Shown here: one piece after another, positions 9,210-17,345 of the stretch
Numbering within the stretch: position 1 is the stretch's first letter
How the letters are laid out: every line of letters begins with the position of its first letter
Assembly (NCBI RefSeq): GCF_036287215.1
Contig: NZ_CP142860.1
Coordinates: 2,356,001-2,420,000, forward strand
From: Caproiciproducens sp. CPB-2
GTDB lineage: Bacteria > Bacillota > Clostridia > Oscillospirales > Acutalibacteraceae
Length of the DNA stretch: 64,000 nucleotides
Reading direction: 5' to 3'
The notes under the pieces: model-generated
Seen by the model: the letters and a program-made list of their open reading frames with translations, nothing else
Databases searched by the model: none
Told to the model about the DNA's origin: nothing
Position numbers and translations under genes: made by a program

Positions 9210-10259
9210 TTATCGTTTCTGCTGACTTGAAGGGGAGGAAGAGGAACGGCGGCTGACTTTTGAGCCGTTTGAATTGCTGGAGCGGCTTTGTGCCTGAGAG
9301 GACGTTTCCCCTTTTCGGCTGGAAGCGGTGTCTTCTTTTTCCGGGTCATCGGATGAATCGGAGACATTGTCTTTGCCGGCTTCACCTGAGGAAACCGCGG
9401 AACTCTCATCAGCCTGTTGATTGTCGTCAACGGCTGTGCCGGATGAATTCGGTGTATCTTCGCCGGCCGTTTCATCGGGGGCGCTGCTGTTATCCGTCGG
9501 AGCAGAGTTGTCCTTTGTATCGTTCCCGTCCGTATCCGCCGGATTTTTCAGTTCGTCGATCCTTTTCATGATATCCGTCACTTTGGCACTCTTGTATTCG
9601 CTGACAGTGACGGAGGGATCGAGCGCCTGCAGCTTTCGTATCAAGCTCAGCTTGCCCGGAGTAATGGCCAGCTTTTTGGCTTCATCCCGCTTTTCCAAGG
9701 GAATGTGGTCCCTGCTGATTGTTGCGGTCTTCCCTTCTGATTTTATTGCCGTTTCTGCGCCCTGTGCCGCGGCGTCTTCCAGTTCGATCGCGTCCGAGGT
9801 ATCGTCGGTTTCAGAGGTCACGGAAATTACCGTTGAGCCGTCCTGTGCGACAAAGCCTTTCTGCGCGGCCGACTTAACCAAAGTATGGACAGCGCTTTCG
9901 ACATCCGCGTCCATGATGTTTTGCCCGTTCAGAATCACTGTGCCTTCGCTGTTATAAGCTGTTGCGGACACAATTCTTCCGAATCCATTGACGCCCAGCT
10001 CAACGCTGGGATTAATGTCAAGGCTTAAATAGGAAGCGGGAGTTTTATAGTAGGAAACTGCGGCAGCAGACATTGCACACACACAAACGACGGTACAGGC
10101 TGCTATCAGGGCTCTTTGCCTCATGGAGAGCCTGTGCCTGCTCTGTGTCGCAGCGGGTGCCGTGCTTAAACTGGCAATGAGGGATTCCTTTGTTTTTCTT
10201 TTCAGGTCTTCCCTGGCACGGATATGGTTCATAGCGGCCCTAAAAATAGTTTCCATCAT
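9210..10259 (-). CDS. RsgI-type transmembrane anti-sigma factor
   Basis: 349 residues. The N-terminal part is cytoplasmic, with a membrane segment near residues 50-70 ('ALIAACTVVCVCAMSAAAV'). The adjoining 'PASYLSLDINPSVELGVNGFGRI' region is the hallmark of the RsgI periplasmic peptidase-like domain, which in known cases transmits an extracellular signal by self-cleavage at an Asn-Pro; the 'DINPSVELG' element is present. The C-terminal 120 residues are a low-complexity Ser/Asp/Thr tail. The ATG at 10259 lies inside the 3' end of the sigma gene, so the two are coupled. RsgI domains usually pair with SigI; here the partner is an ECF-type sigma factor. Confidence 0.85.
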   Translation of the reverse strand: MMETIFRAAMNHIRAREDLKRKTKESLIASLSTAPAATQSRHRLSMRQRALIAACTVVCVCAMSAAAVSYYKTPASYLSLDINPSVELGVNGFGRIVSATAYNSEGTVILNGQNIMDADVESAVHTLVKSAAQKGFVAQDGSTVISVTSETDDTSDAIELEDAAAQGAETAIKSEGKTATISRDHIPLEKRDEAKKLAITPGKLSLIRKLQALDPSVTVSEYKSAKVTDIMKRIDELKNPADTDGNDTKDNSAPTDNSSAPDETAGEDTPNSSGTAVDDNQQADESSAVSSGEAGKDNVSDSSDDPEKEDTASSRKGETSSQAQSRSSNSNGSKVSRRSSSSPSSQQKR

Positions 10260-10740
10260 CAAAACCTCTCAATTTGTTCTTTAAAATTGCTTTCGCTCTT
10301 CGCAGATGTGTGTGGATTGTATTTTGATTTTTTCCAAGAATCACTGCAATTTCAGGAACCGAATAGTCCTCGAAATAGAACAGATAAATTACATTTCTGT
10401 ATTTCTGTGGAAGCGACAACACTTCACGCAACACACCTTCTTCGGATTTATCCTCTATGGGAATTTCTAAGTCGTCGATGGAACAAGTATTTTTACGGAA
10501 AAAGCTTTTGTGGAAATCCTTGCATTCATTTATGGTAACTCTGCAGAGCCATGCCTTTTCATGCGCGCCGTTTTCAAACGGTCTTTTATTTTGCAGCAGC
10601 TTTAAAAAGACATTTTGAAAGATGTCCTCCACATCCGCTTCATTCTTAAGATACATAAAGCATATTCTTCGAACCATATCGGAATATTTGTCGAGAGCTT
10701 CTGTTACAACATCGTTGGTACCGGACGATGTTTTTTCCAT
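10240..10740 (-). CDS. ECF-type RNA polymerase sigma factor
   Basis: 166 residues when started at the ATG at 10740, which follows GGGAGGA at ideal spacing; an earlier in-frame ATG at 10758 lies upstream of that site. Region 2 is seen in 'MVRRICFMYLKNEADVEDIFQNVFLKLLQ' and region 4 in 'LPQKYRNVIYLFYFEDYSVPEIA' with a helix-turn-helix 'NQNTIHTHLRRAK'. There is no sigma-3 domain. It overlaps the anti-sigma gene by 20 bases. It probably drives its own operon and the secreted protein downstream. Confidence 0.93.
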   Translation of the reverse strand: MEKTSSGTNDVVTEALDKYSDMVRRICFMYLKNEADVEDIFQNVFLKLLQNKRPFENGAHEKAWLCRVTINECKDFHKSFFRKNTCSIDDLEIPIEDKSEEGVLREVLSLPQKYRNVIYLFYFEDYSVPEIAVILGKNQNTIHTHLRRAKAILKNKLRGFDDGNYF

Positions 10741-11075
10741 CTCTTTTCCTCCCTTCACCCATAGATACGATTGACGATGGCAAAAACTTTCAAAATTCGG
10801 TAAAGTTTATGTGGTTTGCATTCCAGTATATAGCACCCTAATACAACGGGACAGCCTTCAGTCCGAAACAGCCTGTCCTATTTAAAAAAGAGGAAGAAAT
10901 GTCCAGCAACACATCTTCCCCAATTCGTATTCTAAATCTTTGGAGCGCAAGCCTGACAGACCGATTTCAATTTGCCAGTTCTGCAGTCTGAACGCGCAGC
11001 CTGCACGCTATCAGTAATCGGAGCGTTTTTCAATATTATTTTACCGTCAATTTCAACCCGGGGTCAACTCCAATA

Positions 11076-11170
11076 TTTACCACCCTGCAAACTGTCTCTA
11101 CACGTTCCTCCCCCGCCAAAGGCGGGGGAGGAACGCAAACTTGCTGCAGAATCAGCGGGAAATGCCGTAG
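11076..11170 (+). repeat. Inverted-repeat element, copy 3 (decayed left end)
   Basis: It has the same hairpin as copy 1 (11104-11134, arm GTTCCTCCCCCGCC, loop AAA) and the same right end (CTTGCTGCAGAATCAGCGGGAAATG in two adjacent pieces, ending GCCGTAG). The left end is shortened and poorly conserved, so the outer boundary is approximate. Confidence 0.7.
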
Positions 11171-11273
11171 CAATTTCAGCGGTGTTTACGCCCTGCACGA
11201 TTGTGATGCGCTGATTTCAAAATCTCCGCTTCCTGAGTTAAGAGAAAGGCGGGTGGTTTTCCGATATAACAAA

Positions 11274-11293
11274 AGCACCTCCGAAGAGGTGCT
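11274..11293 (-). terminator. Terminator of the PatB-type gene
   Basis: On the minus strand AGCACCTC-TTCG-GAGGTGCT is followed by TTTGTT, about 30 bases after the stop codon. The UUCG tetraloop is typical of strong terminators. Confidence 0.85.
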
Positions 11294-11323
11294 GAATAGT
11301 GTTTTCCTTCCGACGCATGGGTG

Positions 11324-12505
11324 TCAGATTTCCTGCTGATTTACCGCCTGCTCCAACTGCAGCAGCGCTCTTTGCAGGGTCGCCCTCGGGCAGGCGATAT
11401 TGACCCGTTCAAAGCCCTTTCCCTCCGGTCCGAAAATGGAACCTCTGTCCAGCCACAGCTTTGCCCGGTTCACAATCAGATCTTCAAGCTGCCTGTCATC
11501 CAGACCGAGCCTGCGGAAATCGAGCCACACCAGATAAGTCCCCTCCGGCTCGATCATTTCGATCTGCGGCAGTTTTTCAGACAAGAAATTTCTGGTAAAC
11601 GTGAGATTTTCAGCAAGGTATTGTTTGAGCTCCTCAAGCCACGGCCTGCCGTTTTCATACGCCGCCTGGCAGGCGACAAGCCCCATTGTGTTTAGCTGGG
11701 AATAGCCGGCCCTGTTGATCTCAAGCTGAAATTTTTTTCTGATTTCCCCATTGGCGATCAAAATATTGGATACCTGCAGGCCCGCCAGGTTGAAGCTCTT
11801 GCTTGGCGCCGTGCAGGTGATGGTTCTCTTTAGGTATTCCGGTTTCAGATTTGCAAGAACAGAATGGCGGTGCCCCTCGAAAACAAAATCCGCATGGATT
11901 TCATCGGATACAATATAGACCCCGTGTTTTACACAAATATCGCCTAAGCGGATCAGCTCTTCCTTTGTCCACACGCGGCCGACCGGATTGTGGGGGTTGC
12001 AAAGAATAAAAATTTTCACCTTGTTCCGAACGATTTCCTCTTCAAAGTCCTCGAAATCGATCTGATATTTCCCGTCGCGATAAACGAGCGGGTTATTCAC
12101 CAGCTTTCGGTCGTTGTCCAGAATCGACTGGGAAAACGGGTAATACACCGGGCGCTGGATTAACACAGAGTCCCCTTCTTTCGACAGGGCCCGAATGGCC
12201 ATACAGATTGCGAAAACGACGCCCGGCGTTTTTACAAGCCAGTCGCTTTGAAGCTTCCAGCCGAAATATTGGGCATACCAGCTTTGCAGGGCAGTAAAAT
12301 AGCCCGCTTTGCTTTCGGAGTAACCGAAAATTCCATGTCCGGCGGCTTTCTGTAAAGCTTCAATAATAAAAGGAGACGTTTTAAAATCCATGTCGGCTAC
12401 CCAAAGGGGCAAAACGTCCTCCGGTTTTCCGCGTTCGGCGGCGAAATCATATTTGAGGGAATTCGTACCCTTTCTCTCTATTATCTGATCAAACTGACTG
12501 TTCAT
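11324..12505 (-). CDS. patB: PatB/MalY-type PLP C-S lyase (cystathionine beta-lyase)
   Basis: 393 residues. The ATG at 12505 is spaced seven bases from AGGAGG and is preferred over the one at 12511, which nearly touches it. It is a fold-type I aminotransferase with 'YIVSDEIHADFVFEGHRH' (PLP-ring Asp) and the Schiff-base lysine in 'CTAPSKSFNLAGLQ'. The opening 'NSLKYDFAAERGKPEDVLPLWVADMDF' is characteristic of the MalY/PatB subgroup, which cleaves cystathionine or cysteine C-S bonds. It is a single-gene unit. A strict aminotransferase role is less likely. Confidence 0.92.
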   Translation of the reverse strand: MNSQFDQIIERKGTNSLKYDFAAERGKPEDVLPLWVADMDFKTSPFIIEALQKAAGHGIFGYSESKAGYFTALQSWYAQYFGWKLQSDWLVKTPGVVFAICMAIRALSKEGDSVLIQRPVYYPFSQSILDNDRKLVNNPLVYRDGKYQIDFEDFEEEIVRNKVKIFILCNPHNPVGRVWTKEELIRLGDICVKHGVYIVSDEIHADFVFEGHRHSVLANLKPEYLKRTITCTAPSKSFNLAGLQVSNILIANGEIRKKFQLEINRAGYSQLNTMGLVACQAAYENGRPWLEELKQYLAENLTFTRNFLSEKLPQIEMIEPEGTYLVWLDFRRLGLDDRQLEDLIVNRAKLWLDRGSIFGPEGKGFERVNIACPRATLQRALLQLEQAVNQQEI

Positions 12506-12746
12506 TTCCATTCCTCCTGTAAGAATTCCGGTTTTTCTGATTTTTTATGCTCCTACTCATACTGTATCATTTTTTCGTGTCTTTGGCGTCCGGAAGTAAT
12601 GTCCAAGGCACTCCTTCAGCGTGTACTCCTGAATATTATAGCAAAAAACAAAGGGTTTAAAAACAGTATGCTAAAACGGTCCCTCTTTCCATTATAATCG
12701 GAATAAATATCATACTAATCATATATGTTATATAATACAGGAAATT

Positions 12747-12899
12747 ATGAAAAAAGTCAATTCTGATTGTTACGGGAATCTTCAGATGATGTTTATGGAA
12801 ACTTTTATCCCTCTCCTTCATATGAATGAAACCCCTGAAAAGGGCATTGCGAAAAATCCCCCTAACGCAGAATCAGAACTACGGCAGGAGGATTTTTGA
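12747..12899 (+). CDS. Possible small protein, 50 residues
   Basis: An ATG follows AGGAAATT, with TATAAT-like sequence just upstream, giving 50 residues starting MKKVNSDCYGN, ending before a second ribosome site. No family is recognised. It lies in a stretch of gene fragments, so it may be debris. Confidence 0.3.
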   Translation: MKKVNSDCYGNLQMMFMETFIPLLHMNETPEKGIAKNPPNAESELRQEDF

Positions 12900-12900
12900 T

Positions 12901-13002
12901 ATGGAATATCCTATACAGGTGATACTCTTTTGGGAAAGCATGCCGGTCCGATACGATTATGGAATCAGCACGATCCCCAGACTTCCGCGGCGATTTCCCT
13001 GA
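12901..13002 (+). pseudogene. 5' fragment of an unidentified gene
   Basis: An ATG nine bases after AGGAGG begins a frame (MEYPIQVILFWESMP) that ends after 33 codons where it runs into the opposite-strand methionine-synthase fragment. The strong ribosome site with an abrupt loss of sense suggests a gene start truncated at a rearrangement junction near 12960. Confidence 0.4.
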
Positions 13003-13441
13003 TCCATCTGATTTTGGACCACTGTTCCTCCTCAGTGAGGATATTGCCTTCTTCGGTGGAGGCAAAGCCGCATTGCGGGCTCAGGCACAGGCGATCGAGA
13101 GGCACATAGGCAGCGGCTTCGTGAATGCGGGCGATAACAGCCGCCCTGTTTTCCAGCTTGGGGCATTTTAAAGTAACCAGGCCCAATACCACCAGCTTTT
13201 CCCCCGAGATTTTGGCCAGAGGAGCAAAGTCCCCGGAACGGCCGTCGTCAAATTCCAGATAATAGGCACCGACATTTTCGCCGCCGAACAGGATATCCGC
13301 TACCGGCGCGTAACCGCCGCTGGTAGCCCAGGTAGAGTGATAGTTTCCTCGGCACACGTGCGTATTAACCGTAAGATCGGCGGGTAAATCCGCGATGGCA
13401 TCGTTATTCAGGCGCAGATAGAAAAAAGAAGGGCTTTCCGT
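12965..13441 (-). pseudogene. 3' fragment of a MetE-like (YxjG/YxjH-type) methionine synthase
   Basis: About 150 residues of the C-terminal half of a cobalamin-independent methionine synthase-like protein: 'VNTHVCRGNYHSTW' and the zinc-binding 'LCLSPQCGFAS' are clear. Family members are near 375 residues. Here the frame has no start codon and meets a TAA at 13460-13462 upstream, so the N-terminal half is missing. It probably resulted from the same deletion that truncated the gene at 12901. Confidence 0.8.
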
Positions 13442-13462
13442 TTGATGAAAAGTCCTTCTTTA

Positions 13463-13567
13463 TCATTGCTGGTTCCTATGTTTTCTCACAGCCGGATTCC
13501 CGCTGCAGCTTTCGGCGGTCACGCCATATGAGGACTGCACTACCTTATTGATTAATTGCTGGTCCAT
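13463..13567 (-). CDS. Small ORF, 34 residues, possible gene remnant
   Basis: An ATG follows GGAGGATAGGCA and gives MDQQLINKVVQSSYGV... before a stop. The start resembles the short amphipathic N-terminal helix found on some microcompartment-associated enzymes, but this is a weak resemblance. It lies upstream of the broken metE-like fragment on the same strand and may be a remnant. Confidence 0.3.
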   Translation of the reverse strand: MDQQLINKVVQSSYGVTAESCSGNPAVRKHRNQQ

Positions 13568-13660
13568 TGCCTATCCTCCATTCCTATATAACAGGATGCC
13601 AAATACGAAATTTTCACAAGCAACAGAAGGGTATTCTGAAACACCTCTGTCATAGAAGGA

Positions 13661-13732
13661 GGCAGTGTGAAAGCGGGACGGTTTTCCTGCCGCGTTTTAC
13701 GGCACAGAAGACACAAACGCTTTCACACTGCC
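13661..13732. repeat. Perfect 15-bp inverted repeat downstream of the glycyl radical enzyme
   Basis: Arms GGCAGTGTGAAAGCG and CGCTTTCACACTGCC enclose 42 bases and start 25 bases past the enzyme's stop. There is no T-run on either side, so it is not a classical terminator. It may stabilise the 3' end of the mRNA. Confidence 0.6.
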
Positions 13733-13756
13733 TGTTAAAGGAATCAATAAAGGATG

Positions 13757-16285
13757 TCAGCGGAAGGTCTGCTCCGTACGGCTGATGATATCGTCCTGAA
13801 CCTCTTTTGCCAGCACCACAAAGTGCGCGCTGTAGCCGGCGACACGCACCACCAGATCCCTGTAATCGTCGGGATTTTTCTGGGCGGCCAGCAGGGTCTC
13901 CCTGTCTACGACATTGAACTGGATGTGCTGGCCTTTATGGTCAAAATAGCTTCTGACAACGGAGGCGAAATTCTTCAGTCCCGTATCCCCCGCAATGGCG
14001 GAGGGCAGGAATTTCATATTGTAAAGGCTTCCGTTGGAAACGAGCGTATGGTCCAGCTTGGCAACGGAATTCGCCGCCGCCGTGGGTCCTTCGACATCTT
14101 TGCCCGGTCTGGGGGAACAGCCGTCCGCCAGGGGCTGCTTTGCGAGTCTGCCGTCCGGCATAGCGCCGACGTCCTTTCCGAACAGGACGTTGGCCGACAC
14201 CGGATAAATCCCCGGCTGGAAGAGTCCGCCGCGCGGATTCCGGTACTTTTCAACCTCTTTGCAGTAGAGCAGCGCGCACTTGCGTGCGATCATATCGATC
14301 TCGTCAATGTCATTTCCATAACACGGCGTGCTGTCCATCAGCTTACGAATATACTCGTAATCCCCTTCGGGGGGAGCTTGAATCTCCGCCATTACCCGGT
14401 CTCTGAGAGAGGCCAGATCAATTCCGCAGTGGCATCCCACCAGCTTTGCAAGAGCCTGGTACATTCTTCTGTCAATTTCCTCCTCCGTCAAAGAGGAGGC
14501 AGACCGCACGCCGCCGTCGCCATAACCGAAGTTCGCGTCCATCGCTTCCTTCAGCCGGGCGAGCGTAATGTTTTTATCTTCAAAAACATTCTTCTGTATC
14601 GCATAAACGGAGTCGCCGCAGTCGGCAACGCCGAATGCCTGCGGACCGGTAAAGTTGTAAACGGCTCCGCCCTCCTGCAGCGATTTGCCTCTGGCGATAC
14701 AATCATCCACCAAAGCGGAAAGAAACGGCAAAGGACATCTTTCCGTATGTGCGACATCCACGCAGTTGTCCGCCTCCGCCACATAATAGACAAAATACTC
14801 AATCTGTTTCTTAAACGCCGCGAACAGGTCGTCGGTGGATTTCCATTCGGTCGGGTCCCCGGTGACGGGCCCGAGCTGCTTTCCGCCGGCTTTTCCGTTG
14901 TTGAGGGTGATCTCCAGTATTTTGGCGACATTGACGAAAGCGGCGTCATGCCAGCCGTCCGTTTTATGGGGACACTGGGGCTCCACGCAGCCGATCAGGG
15001 CGTAATTGCGGGCATCCTCCAGAGAAACGCCCCTGTTTTCCAGTGCCGGAATGATGACCTCGTCATTATACATGGCCGGCACGCCGAGTCCGAGACGGGC
15101 AAGCTCGCACGCACGGTAGAGGAATTCGTCCGGAGTCCCCTGCCATACACGGATCGAGAAGGAAGGCTGCGGCATCTTCACGGCGGCGCAGGCATCCATA
15201 CAGAGGTAGGACAGCTCGTTGGAAGCGTCCATCCCGCCGGGGGTCTGCCCGCCGACGCAAAGGTTCTGGAACCCGCCGTAACCGGCGAACGCCTGAGCGG
15301 AAACTTCGTCGCGGATTTTGCTGACGTCATTGAACTTGACCCACAGGCAGTGGATCAGCTCTTTCGCGAAGTCCTCGGTAACCGATTTATCCGCGGCGTA
15401 ATACGGATACATATACTGGTCGAAGCGCCCGGGGGAAACGGAATGGCCGCTGGACTCGATCTGGATCATCGCCTGAACAAACCAGAACGACTGACAGGCC
15501 TCATAGAAATTGGTCGCGCCGTATTCCGGCACCCGCTCACAGTTGCGGGCGATCTGAAGAAGCTCCGTTTTCCTGACGGGGTCGGATTCGGCCGCAGCCA
15601 GCTCCTTTGCCTTCGCCGCGTACCGGTGGGCGAACGTGATCGCCGCGCAATAGGTAATGATCAGAGCATGGTAGAACTGTTGGGTTCTTACATAGTTGGG
15701 GTCCAGCTTATCCAGCTTTTCCATCGCATTGACCACTTCCGCAAGGATTCCCCGGAAGCCGATCTTCAGCACCTTGCCATAGTCGGCGTTCACATGGCCC
15801 ACTCCGCCGAAGAAATAGTTTCCGACGGTAAAGACGCCCGACGCCATCGCGTCCTTTGCCTCCTGCGACATATAGGAGGCGGCCAGCTCGTTGACCGTCC
15901 TGCCCTTCCAATAGGTAAAAACGTCATGAAGCTCTTTTTTGGTCTGCCCGGAGATGATGAAAGGATCGGCCAGACGGTCGGTCATGGTATCGAATTCCTT
16001 TTCCACCCATTCACAGGAAAATTCGGGATAGATTCCCGCCGAACGCGGATTCTTCGTCATGGAACCAACGATCAGCTCGTCGTCACGGATCGTCACGGGC
16101 AGCTCGTTGAAAATTTTCTCCACTGCCTTTGCACGCCTCATGATGATAGGGAGTCCCTCTGTTTCCTTATAGGACTCGGTAATCAGAATAGCGCGCTCGG
16201 ATTCCACACAGGGCTTGGCATGAATAATCATGTCCTTCAGACGCTCTACTCTGGCGGTCGGTTTGGAAAATCCTTTTTCTAACAC
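13757..16285 (-). CDS. Glycyl radical enzyme, glycerol/diol dehydratase group
   Basis: 842 residues when started at the GTG at 16285, which follows AAGGGAGG; an earlier ATG lacks such a site. It has the PFL-type active-site Cys C433 and Glu E435 in 'GCVEP', and the glycyl radical loop 'RVAGYSAHF' with G817. H164 ('GHVNADYG'), H281-S282 ('GHSVS') and D447 ('GWHD') sit at the positions I recall for substrate-binding residues of B12-independent glycerol dehydratase, so a diol or related hydroxy substrate is likely. The stretch between D447 and the radical Gly is roughly 55 residues longer than in that enzyme. No radical SAM activase gene is adjacent. Hydroxyproline dehydratase is an alternative. 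Confidence 0.88.
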   Translation of the reverse strand: MLEKGFSKPTARVERLKDMIIHAKPCVESERAILITESYKETEGLPIIMRRAKAVEKIFNELPVTIRDDELIVGSMTKNPRSAGIYPEFSCEWVEKEFDTMTDRLADPFIISGQTKKELHDVFTYWKGRTVNELAASYMSQEAKDAMASGVFTVGNYFFGGVGHVNADYGKVLKIGFRGILAEVVNAMEKLDKLDPNYVRTQQFYHALIITYCAAITFAHRYAAKAKELAAAESDPVRKTELLQIARNCERVPEYGATNFYEACQSFWFVQAMIQIESSGHSVSPGRFDQYMYPYYAADKSVTEDFAKELIHCLWVKFNDVSKIRDEVSAQAFAGYGGFQNLCVGGQTPGGMDASNELSYLCMDACAAVKMPQPSFSIRVWQGTPDEFLYRACELARLGLGVPAMYNDEVIIPALENRGVSLEDARNYALIGCVEPQCPHKTDGWHDAAFVNVAKILEITLNNGKAGGKQLGPVTGDPTEWKSTDDLFAAFKKQIEYFVYYVAEADNCVDVAHTERCPLPFLSALVDDCIARGKSLQEGGAVYNFTGPQAFGVADCGDSVYAIQKNVFEDKNITLARLKEAMDANFGYGDGGVRSASSLTEEEIDRRMYQALAKLVGCHCGIDLASLRDRVMAEIQAPPEGDYEYIRKLMDSTPCYGNDIDEIDMIARKCALLYCKEVEKYRNPRGGLFQPGIYPVSANVLFGKDVGAMPDGRLAKQPLADGCSPRPGKDVEGPTAAANSVAKLDHTLVSNGSLYNMKFLPSAIAGDTGLKNFASVVRSYFDHKGQHIQFNVVDRETLLAAQKNPDDYRDLVVRVAGYSAHFVVLAKEVQDDIISRTEQTFR

Positions 16286-16581
16286 GTTATTGACCTCCCT
16301 TACAAAATGAAACACTTCTTCTATACACAAGACTACTTACCATCTATCATTATATAGAATTCTCTACGGAGCAGGGAGCGAAATCCAAACCATTAAGCGA
16401 TAAATTCCAAACCAGAAAAATGCACACGTGATAACTTTAGTGAAAAATCCAGACATTATATTCACTTAAAGTTTTAACATTTTTGTACAAAACCCTCCCC
16501 TGCAGCCGGAGCTTTTCCCATCGCCGACAGGGGAATGATCACCCCCATTTCTCAGGTCCGCCCGCCAACGGTTTTCCGCCT

Positions 16582-17148
16582 TCAGCGCCGTCCGCCTGAG
16601 ATATTTTGATGCCATTGCTCCTTTGTGATGCAGGAAAAATGCGTTATACGGGTTTCATGCATCAGCGGGCATAGCCTGCCGTGCTCGGTATGATGATAGA
16701 GGAACCCGCATTTCTCCTGTACCCGCCGGGAACGGTCGTTTCCCTCATAATAGCCGCACCAGAGAGTTTTCAGACCGAGGTCCTCGAAGCCGTGCCGCAT
16801 AAGTTCCCGCACGGCTTCCGGGATGAGCCCTCTTCCCCAGAAGGGCACGCCGATCCAATAGCCGATCTCTCCGCCGCCGGTTTCCAGAGTCCACCCATCC
16901 TTCTCAGAGGAAATCAGGCCGATACTGCCGATCGGGCGGCTGTCCCTTTTCAGGACGACGGCGTAGGTTTCCTCTTTGGAAAGAATATCCCTGATAATCT
17001 CTCTGCTGTTATCAACGCCGGTATGTACCGGCCAGCCGGCGATCGGCCCCACGCGGGGGTCCCGGGCATATTCATACAGCGCCTGTGCGTCCTCCATATG
17101 CCATGGCCTTAAAATCAACCGTTCGGTTCTCAGTATTGTCTCAGCCAA
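16582..17148 (-). CDS. GNAT acetyltransferase, RimJ/RimL type
   Basis: 188 residues. The start is a TTG at 17148 about ten bases after GGAG. The family signature is clear: 'ERLILRPWHMEDAQALYEYARDPRV', 'IGSIGLI', and the acetyl-CoA loop region 'GEIGYWIGVPFWGRGLIPEAVREL'. It likely N-acetylates a protein terminus or small amine in the cytoplasm. It lies just beyond the terminator of the TnpB-like gene and is probably separately transcribed. Confidence 0.9.
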   Translation of the reverse strand: MAETILRTERLILRPWHMEDAQALYEYARDPRVGPIAGWPVHTGVDNSREIIRDILSKEETYAVVLKRDSRPIGSIGLISSEKDGWTLETGGGEIGYWIGVPFWGRGLIPEAVRELMRHGFEDLGLKTLWCGYYEGNDRSRRVQEKCGFLYHHTEHGRLCPLMHETRITHFSCITKEQWHQNISGGRR

Positions 17149-17168
17149 TCTGCTTCCACTCCTTTTAG

Positions 17169-17211
17169 AAAAAGCCCGAGCCGGGACGGAACTTTCCTCC
17201 CGGGTCAGGCT
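17169..17211 (-). terminator. Terminator of the TnpB-like gene/RNA transcript
   Basis: On the minus strand AGCCTGACCCGGGA pairs with TCCCGGCTCGGGCT (one mismatch and one bulge) and is followed by TTTTT. It lies about 120 bases after the TnpB-like stop codon, directly after the structured RNA, and would define the RNA's 3' end. Confidence 0.85.
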
Positions 17212-17218
17212 TTATTGA

Positions 17219-17345
17219 AATAGCTACACTTGGACGGTTACCCGTTTCCGCTCAGCGGAATCGCTCTGCACACGGGATTGCCCGCGTGTGCGGAATCATG
17301 ATGCGGTAGCTAATGCACCCAAACAGGAATTCACCTCAAAAGGAG
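17219..17345 (-). ncRNA. Structured RNA at the 3' end of the TnpB-like gene (candidate guide RNA)
   Basis: Read on the minus strand: hairpin CACCTC/GAGGTG (17329-17345) overlaps the stop codon of the TnpB-like gene. Then a 7-bp stem TAGCTAC/GTAGCTA (17306-17312 with 17221-17227) encloses three hairpins: GCACAC...GTGTGC with inner GGG/CCC, TTCCGC-TGA-GCGGAA, and ACGG-GTAA-CCGT with a GNRA loop. A terminator follows. TnpB guide RNAs (omega RNAs) are typically encoded at this place and overlap the tnpB 3' end. The guide, if any, would be the bases just after 17221 toward the terminator; its boundary cannot be set by eye. Confidence 0.6.

Larger units (their letters stand above)
10741..11323. other. 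Intergenic region upstream of the sigma factor
   Basis: No gene seen. It contains an imperfect hairpin GGACAG...CTGTCC near 10850-10880, the third inverted-repeat element (11076-11170), and the terminator of the leftward aminotransferase gene (11274-11293). The sigma operon promoter must lie near 10760-10830 but I cannot define it. Confidence 0.5.

Noticed and set aside
13754..16282. 842-codon plus-strand frame opposite the glycyl radical enzyme
   Set aside because: It is an antisense open frame caused by codon bias. The minus-strand product has all glycyl radical enzyme motifs.
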